A stretch of DNA of 64,000 bases from Paenisporosarcina antarctica (GCF_004367585.1 NZ_CP038015.1:1742001-1806000); one strand, 5' to 3'; counted from the stretch's first letter, positions 9,266-17,966 are shown. The notes: generated by a model from the sequence alone, not told the origin. Made by a program: numbers and translations.

Positions 9266-10279
9266 CTAAGCTTCCTTTACCGTAATGCTTCCATTATCCG
9301 AGCTCAGCTGAATTAGCACAGAACCATCTCCGAAAATCATGTCCCTCGACTTCTCACCGAATACGCTTACTTTACCCCAATCACGATCCACACGAATTGT
9401 AGCATGTTCCGGTTTGTGATTCATCGTAAGTTCAATGCTACCATTATCAGTCTTCAAGCTGATTGGCCTAGTCAAGATCTTTACATAGCCTACAATTCTT
9501 CCATTATCCGTTTTTGCTTCAATCATTGCCTGTACATCATGTAACTCAATGCGACCATTATCAGACTTCGCGCGTACTACATCAGCCTTCACATTACTAA
9601 GCTCTAAACGGCCATTATCACTTTCTACTTCAAGTTCAGTTACCTGCACTTTCGTCAGCATAATACGACCGTTATCAGAAATCGTGCGAAGTTGCGTTGC
9701 GACTACCTGACTCAACTCAATGCGGCCATTATCTGACTCTATCGCCACAACCTCAGCACGCAATGAATGACCCTTCGTAGAACCATTATCATTATTCACT
9801 TTAATCGATTCATACATTCGAACCGGCAATTTTACCGACACTACAGGTACCTTCATTCCAATACCAAATGGGAAAAACCGACGTGACTGCTTTACTTTAA
9901 TCATAAGTGTATCACCCATCACATCCATCGAAAGCAATGTTTGATTTGAATGATCTGACATATTCACATGTGCTATTTCGTCATGAGACGGTTCAATTGT
10001 CAAATGGCCATTCTCAATTTGCATATCCACTTTCCTATACTCGCCAGCCACCGGTAAATTCTCTGGAATCATGTCATCCTCGGTGTATGCTTTCAATAAT
10101 TCAGACGCAATAAATTTAGACGTCCCAAGAGACTCTATTATTTCCAAATCTGTTTTGCCGTCCTTATTACCATTCGCAAAATACTCATTGAAATCACTAA
10201 TAATATCCTTCAGTTCATCCGGCTTTAAGTTCCCTAATTCATTTTTTAATTCCTCTAAATAAAGCGATTTTTCCATCAT
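9266..10279 (-). CDS. HAAS/DUF1700 plus DUF4097 beta-helix repeat protein (YvlB-like)
   Basis: A 337-residue protein with two parts. Residues 1-75 form an HAAS/DUF1700-type helical domain ([37 protein letters not shown]). Residues 90-337 hold DUF4097-type strands in which SDNGRI or [10 protein letters not shown] recurs about every 18-20 residues, giving a repetitive beta-solenoid. B. subtilis YvlB has the same design. The start overlaps the PadR stop by 4 nt, so the two are coupled. Such pairs sense or respond to envelope stress in other Bacillales; the role here is inferred. Confidence 0.85.
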   Translation of the reverse strand: MMEKSLYLEELKNELGNLKPDELKDIISDFNEYFANGNKDGKTDLEIIESLGTSKFIASELLKAYTEDDMIPENLPVAGEYRKVDMQIENGHLTIEPSHDEIAHVNMSDHSNQTLLSMDVMGDTLMIKVKQSRRFFPFGIGMKVPVVSVKLPVRMYESIKVNNDNGSTKGHSLRAEVVAIESDNGRIELSQVVATQLRTISDNGRIMLTKVQVTELEVESDNGRLELSNVKADVVRAKSDNGRIELHDVQAMIEAKTDNGRIVGYVKILTRPISLKTDNGSIELTMNHKPEHATIRVDRDWGKVSVFGEKSRDMIFGDGSVLIQLSSDNGSITVKEA

Positions 10280-10593
10280 ACTTCCCCCTTGTCTAACAAT
10301 TGATGAACCCCTTCAACAAAATGTTTCCACTCAGCAAGCTGATCCTGCAAATAGTTCTTGCCTTGCACCGTAATCTGATAATACTTACGCGGCGGTCCCT
10401 CTGTTGACTCAGACAAATACGTAGTAAAATATCCCTCTTTCGTTAAACGCCTCAATAATGGATACACCGTACCTTCCGATATTTCAATACTATCCGAAAT
10501 CGCCTGCACCAACTCATAACCATAGCGGTCTTGTCGATCCACTAGAGCCAATACACACAAACTCAGGACACCTTTCTTAAACTGCACATTCAC
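10276..10593 (-). CDS. PadR-family transcriptional regulator
   Basis: A 105-residue winged-helix regulator. It shows the PadR pattern [19 protein letters not shown], then [16 protein letters not shown] and [14 protein letters not shown], with a short C-terminal dimerisation helix. It is co-transcribed with the DUF4097 protein (4-nt overlap), the usual pairing for HAAS-domain genes. A perfect inverted repeat (10610-10630) just upstream of its start is a candidate autoregulatory operator. Confidence 0.9.
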   Translation of the reverse strand: MNVQFKKGVLSLCVLALVDRQDRYGYELVQAISDSIEISEGTVYPLLRRLTKEGYFTTYLSESTEGPPRKYYQITVQGKNYLQDQLAEWKHFVEGVHQLLDKGEV

Positions 10594-10609
10594 CCATCAT
10601 CCACCTCCG

Positions 10610-10630
10610 GTACTATCTATTGAATAGTAC
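10610..10630. promoter_or_regulatory. Candidate PadR operator
   Basis: GTACTAT (10610-10616) and ATAGTAC (10624-10630) form a perfect 7-bp inverted repeat with a 7-nt centre, 17 nt upstream of the padR start. A second, looser GGTA/TACC repeat lies at about 10641-10665. Operator function is inferred from position. Confidence 0.5.
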
Positions 10631-10804
10631 TATATCATATCGGTATTAATTAATGAATGGTACCGGTTGTTTTTAATTACTTGACGAAGAAGCATTTATG
10701 AAGAAGCTGAAATCACACTCATTCAACCTACTATTTTAATTACTCTTAACACTAGAAAGTGAATTTCAATTATATTAAATGTCATGATTGAACTTTATCG
10801 TATT

Positions 10805-10843
10805 AAAAAAATGCCAACACAATTTATAATTGTGTTGGCATTT
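10805..10843 (-). terminator. Terminator of the phaRBC transcript
   Basis: Perfect hairpin ATGCCAACACAATT / AATTGTGTTGGCAT with a TATA loop (10811-10840); minus-strand transcripts end in a run of six Ts at 10805-10810. It lies 10 nt after the phaC stop. Confidence 0.9.
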
Positions 10844-10852
10844 GAAACCTTT

Positions 10853-11944
10853 TTATGGTTGTGAATTTTCTGTTAGCCACGTATCAATAAGTGGATATGT
10901 TTCATTAATTGCTTTACGTCCGACAACAACTGAAACGTGACCTGTATCCATCAGATGGAAAGTCTTATTTTCACTTGAAATTTTAGCATTTAGCGGTTCT
11001 ACTTGGTTTGGAGCAGCAATTACATCACGCTTACCTGCAATATTTAAAACGTTTGCTGTAATCTTACTTAATTCAACCTTCTTACCTCTTATATATAACT
11101 CATCATTGATTAGTTTATTCTCTTGATAAAATTCAGTAATCCACTGTCTATAAGCTTCACCTGCAAATGGAATTCCATCATTCAACCACTTTTGCATCAA
11201 CATCCAGTTGTTTACGAAATTCTCATTATCAGCTCGATCAGCCAGACTGAGGTATGGACCATAGAAATTTGCTATTGGGTTTAACAGCTTGTTTCCGAAA
11301 TCGATCATATCATGCGGAATCATACCAAGTGTGTCAACTAGTTTATCTACATTAAAATGACGTTTGTCTAACCAATTTGTAAATAAACCCGCATCTGTAA
11401 AATCAAATGGACTCGTCATGAATACTAAATTCCGAATTGGTAAGTCCGTATGGAGAGCAGCAAAAATTGAAGTCATCGTTCCACCCATACAGTAACCAAA
11501 TAAACTGATTTCACTTGCGCCAGATGTTTGTATTACTTTCTTAACAGCACGCGGCATATAATCTAAAATGTAATCATCCAACTTCATATTTTTATCTTCA
11601 TAACCCGGTGTGCCCCAATCAATTAAATATACATCGTGACCTTGATTGGTAAGATGTTCAATTAAACTATTACCAGGTGTTAAGTCCAATATATATGGTT
11701 TATTAATCAATGCATAAACCATTAAAATAGGAACACTATTCGTTTTCTTAATGGCAGGTTGATAGCGATATAGTTTAGCTTTATTTTTTGTCCAGATAAG
11801 TTCTTTTGGAGTTTGACCAACTTTTGGGTCCGGTTCATCCGTAAGAACTTGCGTCATACGTGTAAAGCGTTGGTAACTTTTCTTAACATCATCGGGCATT
11901 GTTTTCATCCATTTTTCTACTTCTTCAGTATTAGAATAAATCAT
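10853..11944 (-). CDS. phaC: Class IV poly(3-hydroxyalkanoate) synthase catalytic subunit
   Basis: A 363-residue alpha/beta-hydrolase-like polymerase that builds poly-3-hydroxybutyrate from 3-hydroxyacyl-CoA on granules. The lipase-like box is GYCMGG with the nucleophile at Cys152. The catalytic Asp is in AGKRDVIAAPNQ and the His in DTGHVSVVVG. The length suits class III/IV PhaC, and phaR nearby makes it class IV (Bacillus type). GGGGGAAAATA precedes the ATG. It is the last gene of phaR-phaB-phaC; a small CTTCC/GGAAG hairpin (11981-11997) lies between phaB and phaC and may tune its expression. Confidence 0.95.
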   Translation of the reverse strand: MIYSNTEEVEKWMKTMPDDVKKSYQRFTRMTQVLTDEPDPKVGQTPKELIWTKNKAKLYRYQPAIKKTNSVPILMVYALINKPYILDLTPGNSLIEHLTNQGHDVYLIDWGTPGYEDKNMKLDDYILDYMPRAVKKVIQTSGASEISLFGYCMGGTMTSIFAALHTDLPIRNLVFMTSPFDFTDAGLFTNWLDKRHFNVDKLVDTLGMIPHDMIDFGNKLLNPIANFYGPYLSLADRADNENFVNNWMLMQKWLNDGIPFAGEAYRQWITEFYQENKLINDELYIRGKKVELSKITANVLNIAGKRDVIAAPNQVEPLNAKISSENKTFHLMDTGHVSVVVGRKAINETYPLIDTWLTENSQP

Positions 11945-12025
11945 TATTTTCCCCCTTATAAATAAAACTCATGTATAAGAGACTTCCTTTTCGGAAGCCC
12001 CTTTTACAAAGATATTAGTCCTTTT

Positions 12026-12820
12026 TTACATATATAAGCCGCCATTCACATTAATTGACTGGCCAGTTATATAGTCAGCTTGTGCAAGGAATAACACTGC
12101 TTCCGCAATTTCGTTTGTTTGCCCTAAACGTTTCATAGGTATTTTAGATACAATACCTTCTTTTACATTATCTGGCATTTCTCCAACCATTTCAGTTTCG
12201 ATAAAGCCAGGACAAACTGCATTGACAGTAACACCATTTCTTGCAGTTTCCAATGCTAAAGATTTCGTTAAACCGATCATTCCAGCTTTTGAAGCTGAAT
12301 AGTTCGATTGACCGAATCCACCCGCTTGACCAATGATTGAACTTATATTGATAATTCGACCATATTTACGTTCCAACATATGATCAATTACCGCAGAAGT
12401 TGTATAGAAAACGCTGTTTAAGTTTACATTGATAACCTCGTTCCATTGCTCATCTGACAAGTTACGGAACGTACGGTCTCTTGTAATTCCTGCATTATTT
12501 ACAAGAATATCAATCTTCCCATAACGTTTTTTTACTTCTTCCATAAAATTCTTTACATCTTCTGGTTTAGAAACATCAGATTGAATTGCACAAGAAGTAC
12601 CACCAAGTTCTTCGATTTCCTTAACAACGGCATCTGCACTATCAGTTCTTGTTTGATAATTGATTGCAACGAATGCACCATTTTTTGCTAAAACCTTCGC
12701 AATGGTAGCTCCGATTCCACGTGATCCCCCTGTTACAACTGCCACTTTCCCTTCAAGTGGTTTACGAATTGTATTTTTATTAGTTAAGTCCACTATATCC
12801 ATTGCCATCAACATACACAT
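12026..12820 (-). CDS. phaB: Acetoacetyl-CoA reductase (NADPH)
   Basis: A short-chain dehydrogenase that reduces acetoacetyl-CoA to (R)-3-hydroxybutyryl-CoA for PhaC. The cofactor site is VVTGGSRGIG, the structural motif NNAG, and the catalytic YSASK with upstream Ser in NISSIIG. The protein is 264 residues from the first ATG; Bacillus PhaB proteins are nearer 247, and several in-frame ATGs (for example 12811 and 12805) with weak ribosome sites make the true start uncertain. It lies between phaR and phaC. Confidence 0.93.
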   Translation of the reverse strand: MCMLMAMDIVDLTNKNTIRKPLEGKVAVVTGGSRGIGATIAKVLAKNGAFVAINYQTRTDSADAVVKEIEELGGTSCAIQSDVSKPEDVKNFMEEVKKRYGKIDILVNNAGITRDRTFRNLSDEQWNEVINVNLNSVFYTTSAVIDHMLERKYGRIINISSIIGQAGGFGQSNYSASKAGMIGLTKSLALETARNGVTVNAVCPGFIETEMVGEMPDNVKEGIVSKIPMKRLGQTNEIAEAVLFLAQADYITGQSINVNGGLYM

Positions 12821-12860
12821 CCATTCATTGTATTTATATTACAAGTACGTGAATTAATTT

Positions 12861-13457
12861 TTAATTCAATTCTTTCGATGTTTCAATGGGCTTTACTTTG
12901 CTAATTGCACCGGATGGTTTTATTTTACTGATTTCTACCGATTTTTCTTTGTTAATTGCTTCAGAAGGTTTTGCTTTCATAGCTGTATCAGCGTTTTTAG
13001 CTTTAGCAATTACATCATAGGATTTTGTTTTGCCGATTACTTCCAATGATTTTTCATTACCTATTAACTCGATTGCTTCAAGTACCTTATCCAACTTCAT
13101 ATCCAAATCTGTAACAGCTCTTTTTAACTGGCTAATCTCTATTGTCGGATCCAGTTTAGTCATTTCTGTATCGAATTTTTCATCAAGATCGTCAAACTTA
13201 CCTTCCAAGTTTATTACGAGAGATGCTACATCCGCAACTTCACTCCGTGTAGGCATATTGGCTTGTTTCAAATAGGTTTCAGTTGTTTCTTTTGCAAGCT
13301 CCTGATATTTAAGATAATAGTTTAACGTCTCTCCCATTCCCTCAGAGAAAGATTCTTTTTTCAATGTTTCTTGGATTGCATCATTCCAGCTAGCTTCAGT
13401 TTGTTCATAAATTTTCTTCCACATTGTAAGTGGATCAAATGGCAACGTTTGTGACAA
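12861..13457 (-). CDS. phaR: PHA synthase subunit PhaR with a repetitive C-terminal tail
   Basis: A 198-residue accessory subunit of class IV PHA synthase. It opens with FDPLTMWKKIYEQTEASWND, keeps the PTRSEVADVASLVINLEGK segment of PhaR, and has a coiled-coil region ISQLKRAVTDLDMKLDKV around residues 108-128. From about residue 134 the protein turns into a nine-residue imperfect repeat of the type K-x-K-S/P-x-x-A/V-I-x, six or seven copies to the end. The start is TTG 13457 with AAGGAG ten nt upstream. PhaR is required for PhaC activity in Bacillus. Confidence 0.9.
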   Translation of the reverse strand: MSQTLPFDPLTMWKKIYEQTEASWNDAIQETLKKESFSEGMGETLNYYLKYQELAKETTETYLKQANMPTRSEVADVASLVINLEGKFDDLDEKFDTEMTKLDPTIEISQLKRAVTDLDMKLDKVLEAIELIGNEKSLEVIGKTKSYDVIAKAKNADTAMKAKPSEAINKEKSVEISKIKPSGAISKVKPIETSKELN

Positions 13458-13750
13458 AATACTTCATCTCCTTAATATTTTCTATCTCAGAGAATATCGG
13501 TTCATTCCCTATAACTTAACTATACGAGACGTTGGATATTAAAGGAATATAAAGAAAGTACTAACTATTCTACCGTTTCTTTGTTTCTTCAACAGTACTC
13601 GACAGATTCCGCTATATTCCGAATGAACTAGTTATTCAATCTAAGATGTAGTGTCGCTGTTTTTCATGACGACTTTACTACTCTATGAAATTGGGTTCCA
13701 ACATATTCGAAAAATTGACTTTAACTGAAGAATTATTTATCCGAAAAAAG

Positions 13751-13779
13751 AAATACAAATTTTTAAAAAATTTGTATTT
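13751..13779. repeat. Perfect 29-bp AT-rich palindrome upstream of phaQ
   Basis: AAATACAAATTTTT (13751-13764) and AAAAATTTGTATTT (13766-13779) are exact inverted copies around a single A. The right arm runs into the phaQ -35 box. It may be a protein-binding site or, as RNA, a terminator for transcripts heading toward phaR. Confidence 0.7.
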
Positions 13780-13812
13780 GACAATTTAAACATGTAGGTG
13801 TAAATTACATGT
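13778..13812 (+). promoter_or_regulatory. phaQ promoter with overlapping operator
   Basis: TTGACA at 13778-13783, a 17-nt spacer and TAAATT at 13801-13806 form a good sigma-A promoter. An inverted repeat ACATGTA (13790-13796) / TACATGT (13806-13812) covers the spacer and -10. PhaQ is known in B. megaterium to repress its own gene and to respond to PHB; that this is its site is inferred. Confidence 0.65.
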
Positions 13813-13846
13813 ATAGACATTTTATATGATTGGTTGGTGATGATTT

Positions 13847-14257
13847 ATGGATTCAAAACAGGAGGAAAACAAAAATGATAAAAGTACCAATTTAGGTACT
13901 CCAAAAAATTTCCTAATTCCAATCATGCTATTACATTTACGCGATTGGAATTCACATGGCTATGAGTTAATGCAAAAGATCACACAATTCGGATTCGATT
14001 CAGTTGATCAAGGAAATCTTTATCGAATTTTACGACAACTCGAAAAGGATGCCATGGTTACATCTAAATGGGATACGACATCAGGAGGACCAGCAAAACG
14101 AATCTATACGATTACCGCAGCTGGTGAACAATATCTAGAGGTTTGGGCTAGCTCGCTTGGACATTACCAAAAAATGTTGAATCAATTTTTTAATTTATAT
14201 AATCCTTTTTTTACTCCTTATAAATCATCTTCAAAAGATTCAGATGAGGAGAAATAA
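13847..14257 (+). CDS. phaQ: PHB-responsive PadR-type repressor
   Basis: A 136-residue PadR-family winged-helix protein with PhaQ features: a polar N-terminal lead, then PIMLLHLRDWNSHGYELMQK, VDQGNLYRILRQLEKDAM, GGPAKRIYTITAAGEQYL and the terminal WASSLGHYQKMLNQFFNLY. In Bacillus PhaQ represses phaQ and phaP and is released by PHB. It is divergent from phaRBC and leads phaP and phaJ. GGTGATG lies ahead of the ATG. A perfect palindrome TTGGTACCAA at 14266-14275 follows the gene. Confidence 0.93.
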   Translation: MDSKQEENKNDKSTNLGTPKNFLIPIMLLHLRDWNSHGYELMQKITQFGFDSVDQGNLYRILRQLEKDAMVTSKWDTTSGGPAKRIYTITAAGEQYLEVWASSLGHYQKMLNQFFNLYNPFFTPYKSSSKDSDEEK

Positions 14258-14283
14258 AAAACTTATTGGTACCAATGCACATT

Positions 14284-14297
14284 TGTTGCATGCAACA
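14284..14297. promoter_or_regulatory. Palindrome upstream of phaP
   Basis: TGTTGCATGCAACA is a perfect 14-bp palindrome 46 nt before phaP, with a second perfect palindrome TTGGTACCAA at 14266-14275. Neither matches the ACATGTA site at phaQ. They are candidate operators for phasin expression. Confidence 0.4.
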
Positions 14298-14343
14298 TAT
14301 AGAATGAACTGTTTCACGGTTACAATAAAAAGGAGGAATAATT

Positions 14344-14856
14344 ATGAATACGAATATAACGACAATGACAAATCAGCAATCGATTAACGCAGTAGATTCA
14401 ATATGGGATGGCTGGTTGAACAGTTTTAAAACGCTTCAAGGTTTTCAAACTGAAATGGCTGAAAAATCATTACAAGCTGTAGAAAACCAAAAAGAATTTA
14501 TGAATACTACTCGCGGGGCGTTAAAGAAGATGGAAGAAGAAGAAACTAAAATAAAAGAAGAGTGGAAAACAAACTTACAAAGTACGTTGAATACAGTTGA
14601 TAATAATCAAGGTAATCCGCTTGTTTCCACTTGGATGAATCAAATTGAGGAAATTAATAATTCCGTTCAAGCTCTTTCTTGGACACCTAGCAAAATTATG
14701 TTGGATTTATTCACACAATCACAGAATCAATTCGAGTCTAATATTAAAGAAGCTCTTGACCAACAACAAAAGGGTCGTTCTGAAGTGCTGAAAACAGTAG
14801 AGCAACTAACTGAAAAAATGAAACAAACTCATAAAGAACTTCTACCTACAGTTTAA
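14344..14856 (+). CDS. phaP: Phasin
   Basis: A 170-residue, fully helical, highly charged protein that coats PHB granules. It has no signal peptide or membrane segment; long amphipathic helices span residues 20-80 and 100-165. Characteristic pieces are DSIWDGWLNSFKTLQGFQTE and WTPSKIMLDLFTQSQNQFE. A strong AAAGGAGGAATAATT stands before the ATG, in keeping with high expression. It follows phaQ by about 90 nt with its own palindromic upstream region and precedes phaJ. Confidence 0.9.
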   Translation: MNTNITTMTNQQSINAVDSIWDGWLNSFKTLQGFQTEMAEKSLQAVENQKEFMNTTRGALKKMEEEETKIKEEWKTNLQSTLNTVDNNQGNPLVSTWMNQIEEINNSVQALSWTPSKIMLDLFTQSQNQFESNIKEALDQQQKGRSEVLKTVEQLTEKMKQTHKELLPTV

Positions 14857-14913
14857 ATACAAGACGATTGAATTAGTAAGTGAACGAAATACCGAGTAAC
14901 TGGGAGGAATTAT

Positions 14914-15318
14914 GTGCTCACCTATTATGATTTAAAAATCGGTGATAAGGCCAGCCTTTCTAAAACCATTTCTGAATCTGATATTTACCAATTTGCTGGA
15001 ATTACTGGTGACTTCAACCCTTTACATGTTGATGCTGAATATGCGAAAAAATCAATATTTTCTGAACGTATTGCGCATGGTATATTAACTGCTGGTTTCA
15101 TCTCTTCTGTATTAGCAATGAAGCTGCCAGGTTCAGACACTATCTATTTATCACAAAATCTAATCTTTAGAGCTCCTGTTAGAATTGGAGACACTGTTAT
15201 TGCTGAGGTAGAAATAATAGAAAAAAGAGATGATAAAAAAATCATTCGTCTTCGAACGCAAGTAAGAAACCAACGTGATGAGATTGTTATTGATGGTGAA
15301 GCTATCGTGATGAAATGA
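14914..15318 (+). CDS. phaJ: (R)-specific enoyl-CoA hydratase (MaoC-like)
   Basis: A 134-residue hot-dog-fold hydratase that turns trans-2-enoyl-CoA from beta-oxidation into (R)-3-hydroxyacyl-CoA for PhaC. The MaoC active site shows as FAGITGDFNPLHVD, with the catalytic Asp and His, followed by IAHGILTAGFISSVL. The start is GTG 14914 with GGGAGG six nt upstream. It follows phaP by 57 nt and ends at a strong terminator, giving phaQ-phaP-phaJ. The link of PhaJ to PHA supply is established for the family. Confidence 0.92.
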   Translation: MLTYYDLKIGDKASLSKTISESDIYQFAGITGDFNPLHVDAEYAKKSIFSERIAHGILTAGFISSVLAMKLPGSDTIYLSQNLIFRAPVRIGDTVIAEVEIIEKRDDKKIIRLRTQVRNQRDEIVIDGEAIVMK

Positions 15319-15431
15319 ATTTTCTTGTTTACCGGCTACTCGCTTAACTTAATTCATTTAAAGTTGTTTTATAGCATAATTCCTCATATCTTTTGATGTC
15401 TATCTAATTTACATTGTAAGTGTTGGGAATA

Positions 15432-15468
15432 TAAAAGATCAGCCAAGTATTCTATGGCTGATCTTTTA
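15432..15468 (+). terminator. Terminator of phaQ-phaP-phaJ
   Basis: Perfect arms TAAAAGATCAGCCA (15432-15445) and TGGCTGATCTTTTA (15455-15468). Confidence 0.88.
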
Positions 15469-15544
15469 TTGATGAAAAAATCAGCAAAATTCTGGCGTTT
15501 AAATGTAGCATTTGTTTGTTATTGAAATTTTCAATTATTAATAA

Positions 15545-16010
15545 TTCTTCAGATTCTTTACCAATCGGATCTTGGTGGAAGAATTAACGAATCACAACTT
15601 CTTTTAAATAATTGGCGATTGACATCATGAACATCCCTTGGAGATAAGCTTTTGCGATTTCCACTTCCACCTGTCTCGTTGTTTATAGAATAATAAAAAC
15701 CATATTTGCTATACTTATTTAATTCTTTCAGTACTTTAATATTTTTCTAAACTTCTCGTGGTACATAATCCAAAGCTCAAAATGTAATATGTGGAGTAAC
15801 TGTTTCTCCATATTTATTGCCTGCTTTACCAAGTGGTGGTGTAGCTGCTGGTGAGAAGCCATACGCTTTGTATTCTTTATCTTTTGCATATCTTTCCGGA
15901 TGTCCCCTTTACCTATTGGAATATAACTTCCTAAACGTGGTTCTGTTTAAAACATACCGTAATGATAATCAATACGTTTTCCTTCTACCACATCATAACC
16001 ACCAAGGAAT
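15545..16010 (-). pseudogene. Decayed glucoamylase-family gene
   Basis: Reading the minus strand reveals broken pieces of a glucoamylase-family (Pfam Glycoamylase type) protein in order: DYHYGMF (stop) TEPRLGSYIPIGKGDIRK, then KAYGFSPAATPPLGKAG, YGETVTPHITF, stop, ALDYVPREV, stop, KNIKVLKELNKYSKYGFYYS, NNETGG, and after a frameshift GMFMMSIANYLKE and FFHQDPIGKES. The order and the PPLG, TPH, YGFYDS-like and SIANYL blocks match the family from memory. At least four stops and one shift mean it is dead. The N-terminal half is not recognisable. Confidence 0.65.
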
Positions 16011-16742
16011 TAACCTACCTCAGCGTAGTATAGTGTTTAATAATTAAACAAATTTACTTGTTTCTCCGTTTGTTTAATACTTTATAAGCATTTCCCACAG
16101 TCTTGCTTTAATGATCCATCTTTCGTGACTTCGAGTTATAATAAAGACCGTTCCATTTTTCTAGCGATGAGTACCGTATCAGCTCAGCAAATAGAATGAA
16201 TAAATCCTATATCATGGTTCTACTTTAAACTCGAATTGTTGTACTGAATAAGTTTACTCAATTACAGCCTTATTCTCCCGCGGTTGATTCAAAGAATTCC
16301 TTTTGATATAATAATAATAGAAATTGCGTACAAAAATAATGATTAGTTGGCGTGAATTCACCAACTAAGATTAGAAACCCCTCTTAACCTTTGACACCAG
16401 GATGGGTTATTTTTTTTGAGTAAACGACGGAAAAAAGCTAGGATTACGAACAACCCAATCTGGCCAACAATTCTAATAGACAAATTTCCCACATACACTC
16501 TATTCATAATCATACATATAATAAATTATAAATTAATCTGATTCTTTGATTGTTCACAGTCAATACATTTTTTCCAGATAAGTGTTAAAAGCTAGAAATA
16601 TAGCAAGATTTCTTGATGTAGATGAAGAATTTCTGCTCGAGGAACTCGAAATCATCTAGTAGGAATCCTTAATTTCTGTTATCAGAGTTTTGCAGACTAT
16701 AGTTGTAAATATGTAATTTTTTAATAGATAGGAGGATTCAGT
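16011..16742. other. Stretch with gene debris and small hairpins
   Basis: No intact gene. A TAGTTGG/CCAACTA hairpin lies at about 16343-16366 and a weak AACC/GGTT hairpin with eight Ts at about 16386-16418. A short frame at 16584-16658 ends in ARNIARFLDVDEEFLLEELE, perhaps the tail of a lost helix-turn-helix gene, but it is too short to assign. Confidence 0.35.
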
Positions 16743-17294
16743 GTGGATCAATTTGACCAATCTCTTGAAACATTAATTGAAGGCGCAGGTTGGTTAGCAC
16801 CTTTACTTTTTGTTCTATTGCATTTATTTCGCCCATTTTTCTTTTTGCCAGTTATCGTTGTCTGTATAGCTGGTGGTGTATTATTTGGTTTTATAAAAGG
16901 TACTTTGTTATCGTTTATCGGTCTTTCTCTGATGAGTTTGGTTTCATATTTGCTAGTTATTAAATTTCCGAAGTTCCGTAATAAGATCACGCGACTGAAG
17001 GAAAAAATGTTTCCCGGTCAGACCATTTCCGTAAGTCAAGTCATGATTTTACGCATCATGCCATTTGTTCATTTTCATTTACTTTCACTTTATTTAATCG
17101 ATATGGCTAAGTCATTTAAGGAATATATGTATTATTCTTTATTAGGACTCATCATGCCAGCTATCTTATATACGGCTTTCGGCAATGTAATTACTGAGTT
17201 ACCTTGGTATTTAACGGCTATCCTTTTTCTTTTTCTGGGTGGTATTTATTTGTATATAGGTAAATTCAATAAAACTCGAAGCGAGGAAAATTGA
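16743..17294 (+). CDS. TVP38/TMEM64 (VTT-domain) membrane protein
   Basis: A 183-residue integral membrane protein with about five hydrophobic segments. FVLLHLFRPFFFLPVIVVCI and AGGVLFGFIKGTLLSFIG match the first conserved block of the SNARE-associated/VTT family, and VMILRIMPFVHFHLLS is the second (RxxP..). Members are lipid-scramblase-like or transporters of uncertain substrate. The GTG start at 16743 is preceded by AGGAGG. It stands alone and ends at a bidirectional terminator. Confidence 0.85.
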   Translation: MDQFDQSLETLIEGAGWLAPLLFVLLHLFRPFFFLPVIVVCIAGGVLFGFIKGTLLSFIGLSLMSLVSYLLVIKFPKFRNKITRLKEKMFPGQTISVSQVMILRIMPFVHFHLLSLYLIDMAKSFKEYMYYSLLGLIMPAILYTAFGNVITELPWYLTAILFLFLGGIYLYIGKFNKTRSEEN

Positions 17295-17404
17295 GTTAAT
17301 TTAAAGAAGAGAATTCTATAACATAGTATTTGACTACAAATACTATAAAGATATCAGGTTTCTGGTTCACTTTAGAATGCTACCAGAAGCTCAATAAAGT
17401 ATAG

Positions 17405-17453
17405 AAAAAAAGCGCAAGTGAAAGGGCAATGGCCCATACGCTTGCGCTTTTTT
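17405..17453. terminator. Bidirectional terminator
   Basis: AAAAAAGCGCAAG and CTTGCGCTTTTTT are perfect arms flanking an inner GGCAATGGCC hairpin. It separates the convergent TVP38-like gene and rhodanese gene. Confidence 0.9.
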
Positions 17454-17501
17454 CCCATAGGCATACCTACTGCGAGTTTGCGTCTTAACTACTAAATACA
17501 A

Positions 17502-17870
17502 TCATTTTTTTTCTACAGGTCCAGTCCAAGAAGACATTCCTTCTGAAACATTTAATATCATAAAATCTTCATCAAATAAAATGCTACTTGCTTCTTTTGA
17601 GCGGTTTCCGCTTTGGCAAATGACTATATACTTTTGATTTTTATCTAATCCCTCAATATCTCCATTTTTTATCTCAGATAAAGGTTTGTTCAAAGAACCT
17701 GGAATATGTCCAGCTCCGTATTCTCCAGTTTCTCTTACATCTATTACTTTATATCCTTCTTCTACTTTTAGTGGAATATCATCAATGGCGATCGTTTCAT
17801 AAGTAGCACTAGAACTACATGCAGTCAAAGTGAAAATGACAACAAATAGAAAAATAATGAATTTTTTCAT
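17502..17870 (-). CDS. Rhodanese-domain lipoprotein
   Basis: A 122-residue single-domain rhodanese anchored outside the membrane. The signal peptide KKFIIFLFVVIFTLTAC ends at the lipobox Cys. The rhodanese fold follows with YKVIDVRETGEYGAGHIPGS and the active-site loop IVICQSGNRSKEAS, the catalytic Cys being in CQSGNR. The start is ATG 17870 with GGAGG six nt before it. The promoter upstream carries the operator TACCCTGCGGGGT shared with the MFS gene at 34706-36013, which suggests control by a persulfide- or copper-sensing CsoR/CstR-type repressor (inferred). Confidence 0.9.
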   Translation of the reverse strand: MKKFIIFLFVVIFTLTACSSSATYETIAIDDIPLKVEEGYKVIDVRETGEYGAGHIPGSLNKPLSEIKNGDIEGLDKNQKYIVICQSGNRSKEASSILFDEDFMILNVSEGMSSWTGPVEKK

Positions 17871-17916
17871 AATACCTCCAATGTAAAAACAAACTAATGG
17901 CTTTGCCACTAATTCT

Positions 17917-17966
17917 ATTTTAAGACTCTTATTCTAGAAGTCAATAAATATACCCTGCGGGGTTTA
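17917..17966 (-). promoter_or_regulatory. Promoter with CsoR/CstR-like operator (rhodanese gene)
   Basis: Minus strand: operator TATACCCTGCGGGGTTTA (17949-17966), then -35 TTGACT (17944-17939), a 16-nt spacer and -10 TAAAAT (17922-17917). The same arrangement occurs at 36153-36202. ACCC...GGGGT dyads are typical of CsoR-family sites; the cognate regulator is not in the window. Confidence 0.65.

Noticed and set aside
15817-16047. Plus-strand frame of 76 codons
   Set aside because: Antisense to the decayed glucoamylase-like gene; the family blocks are on the minus strand.
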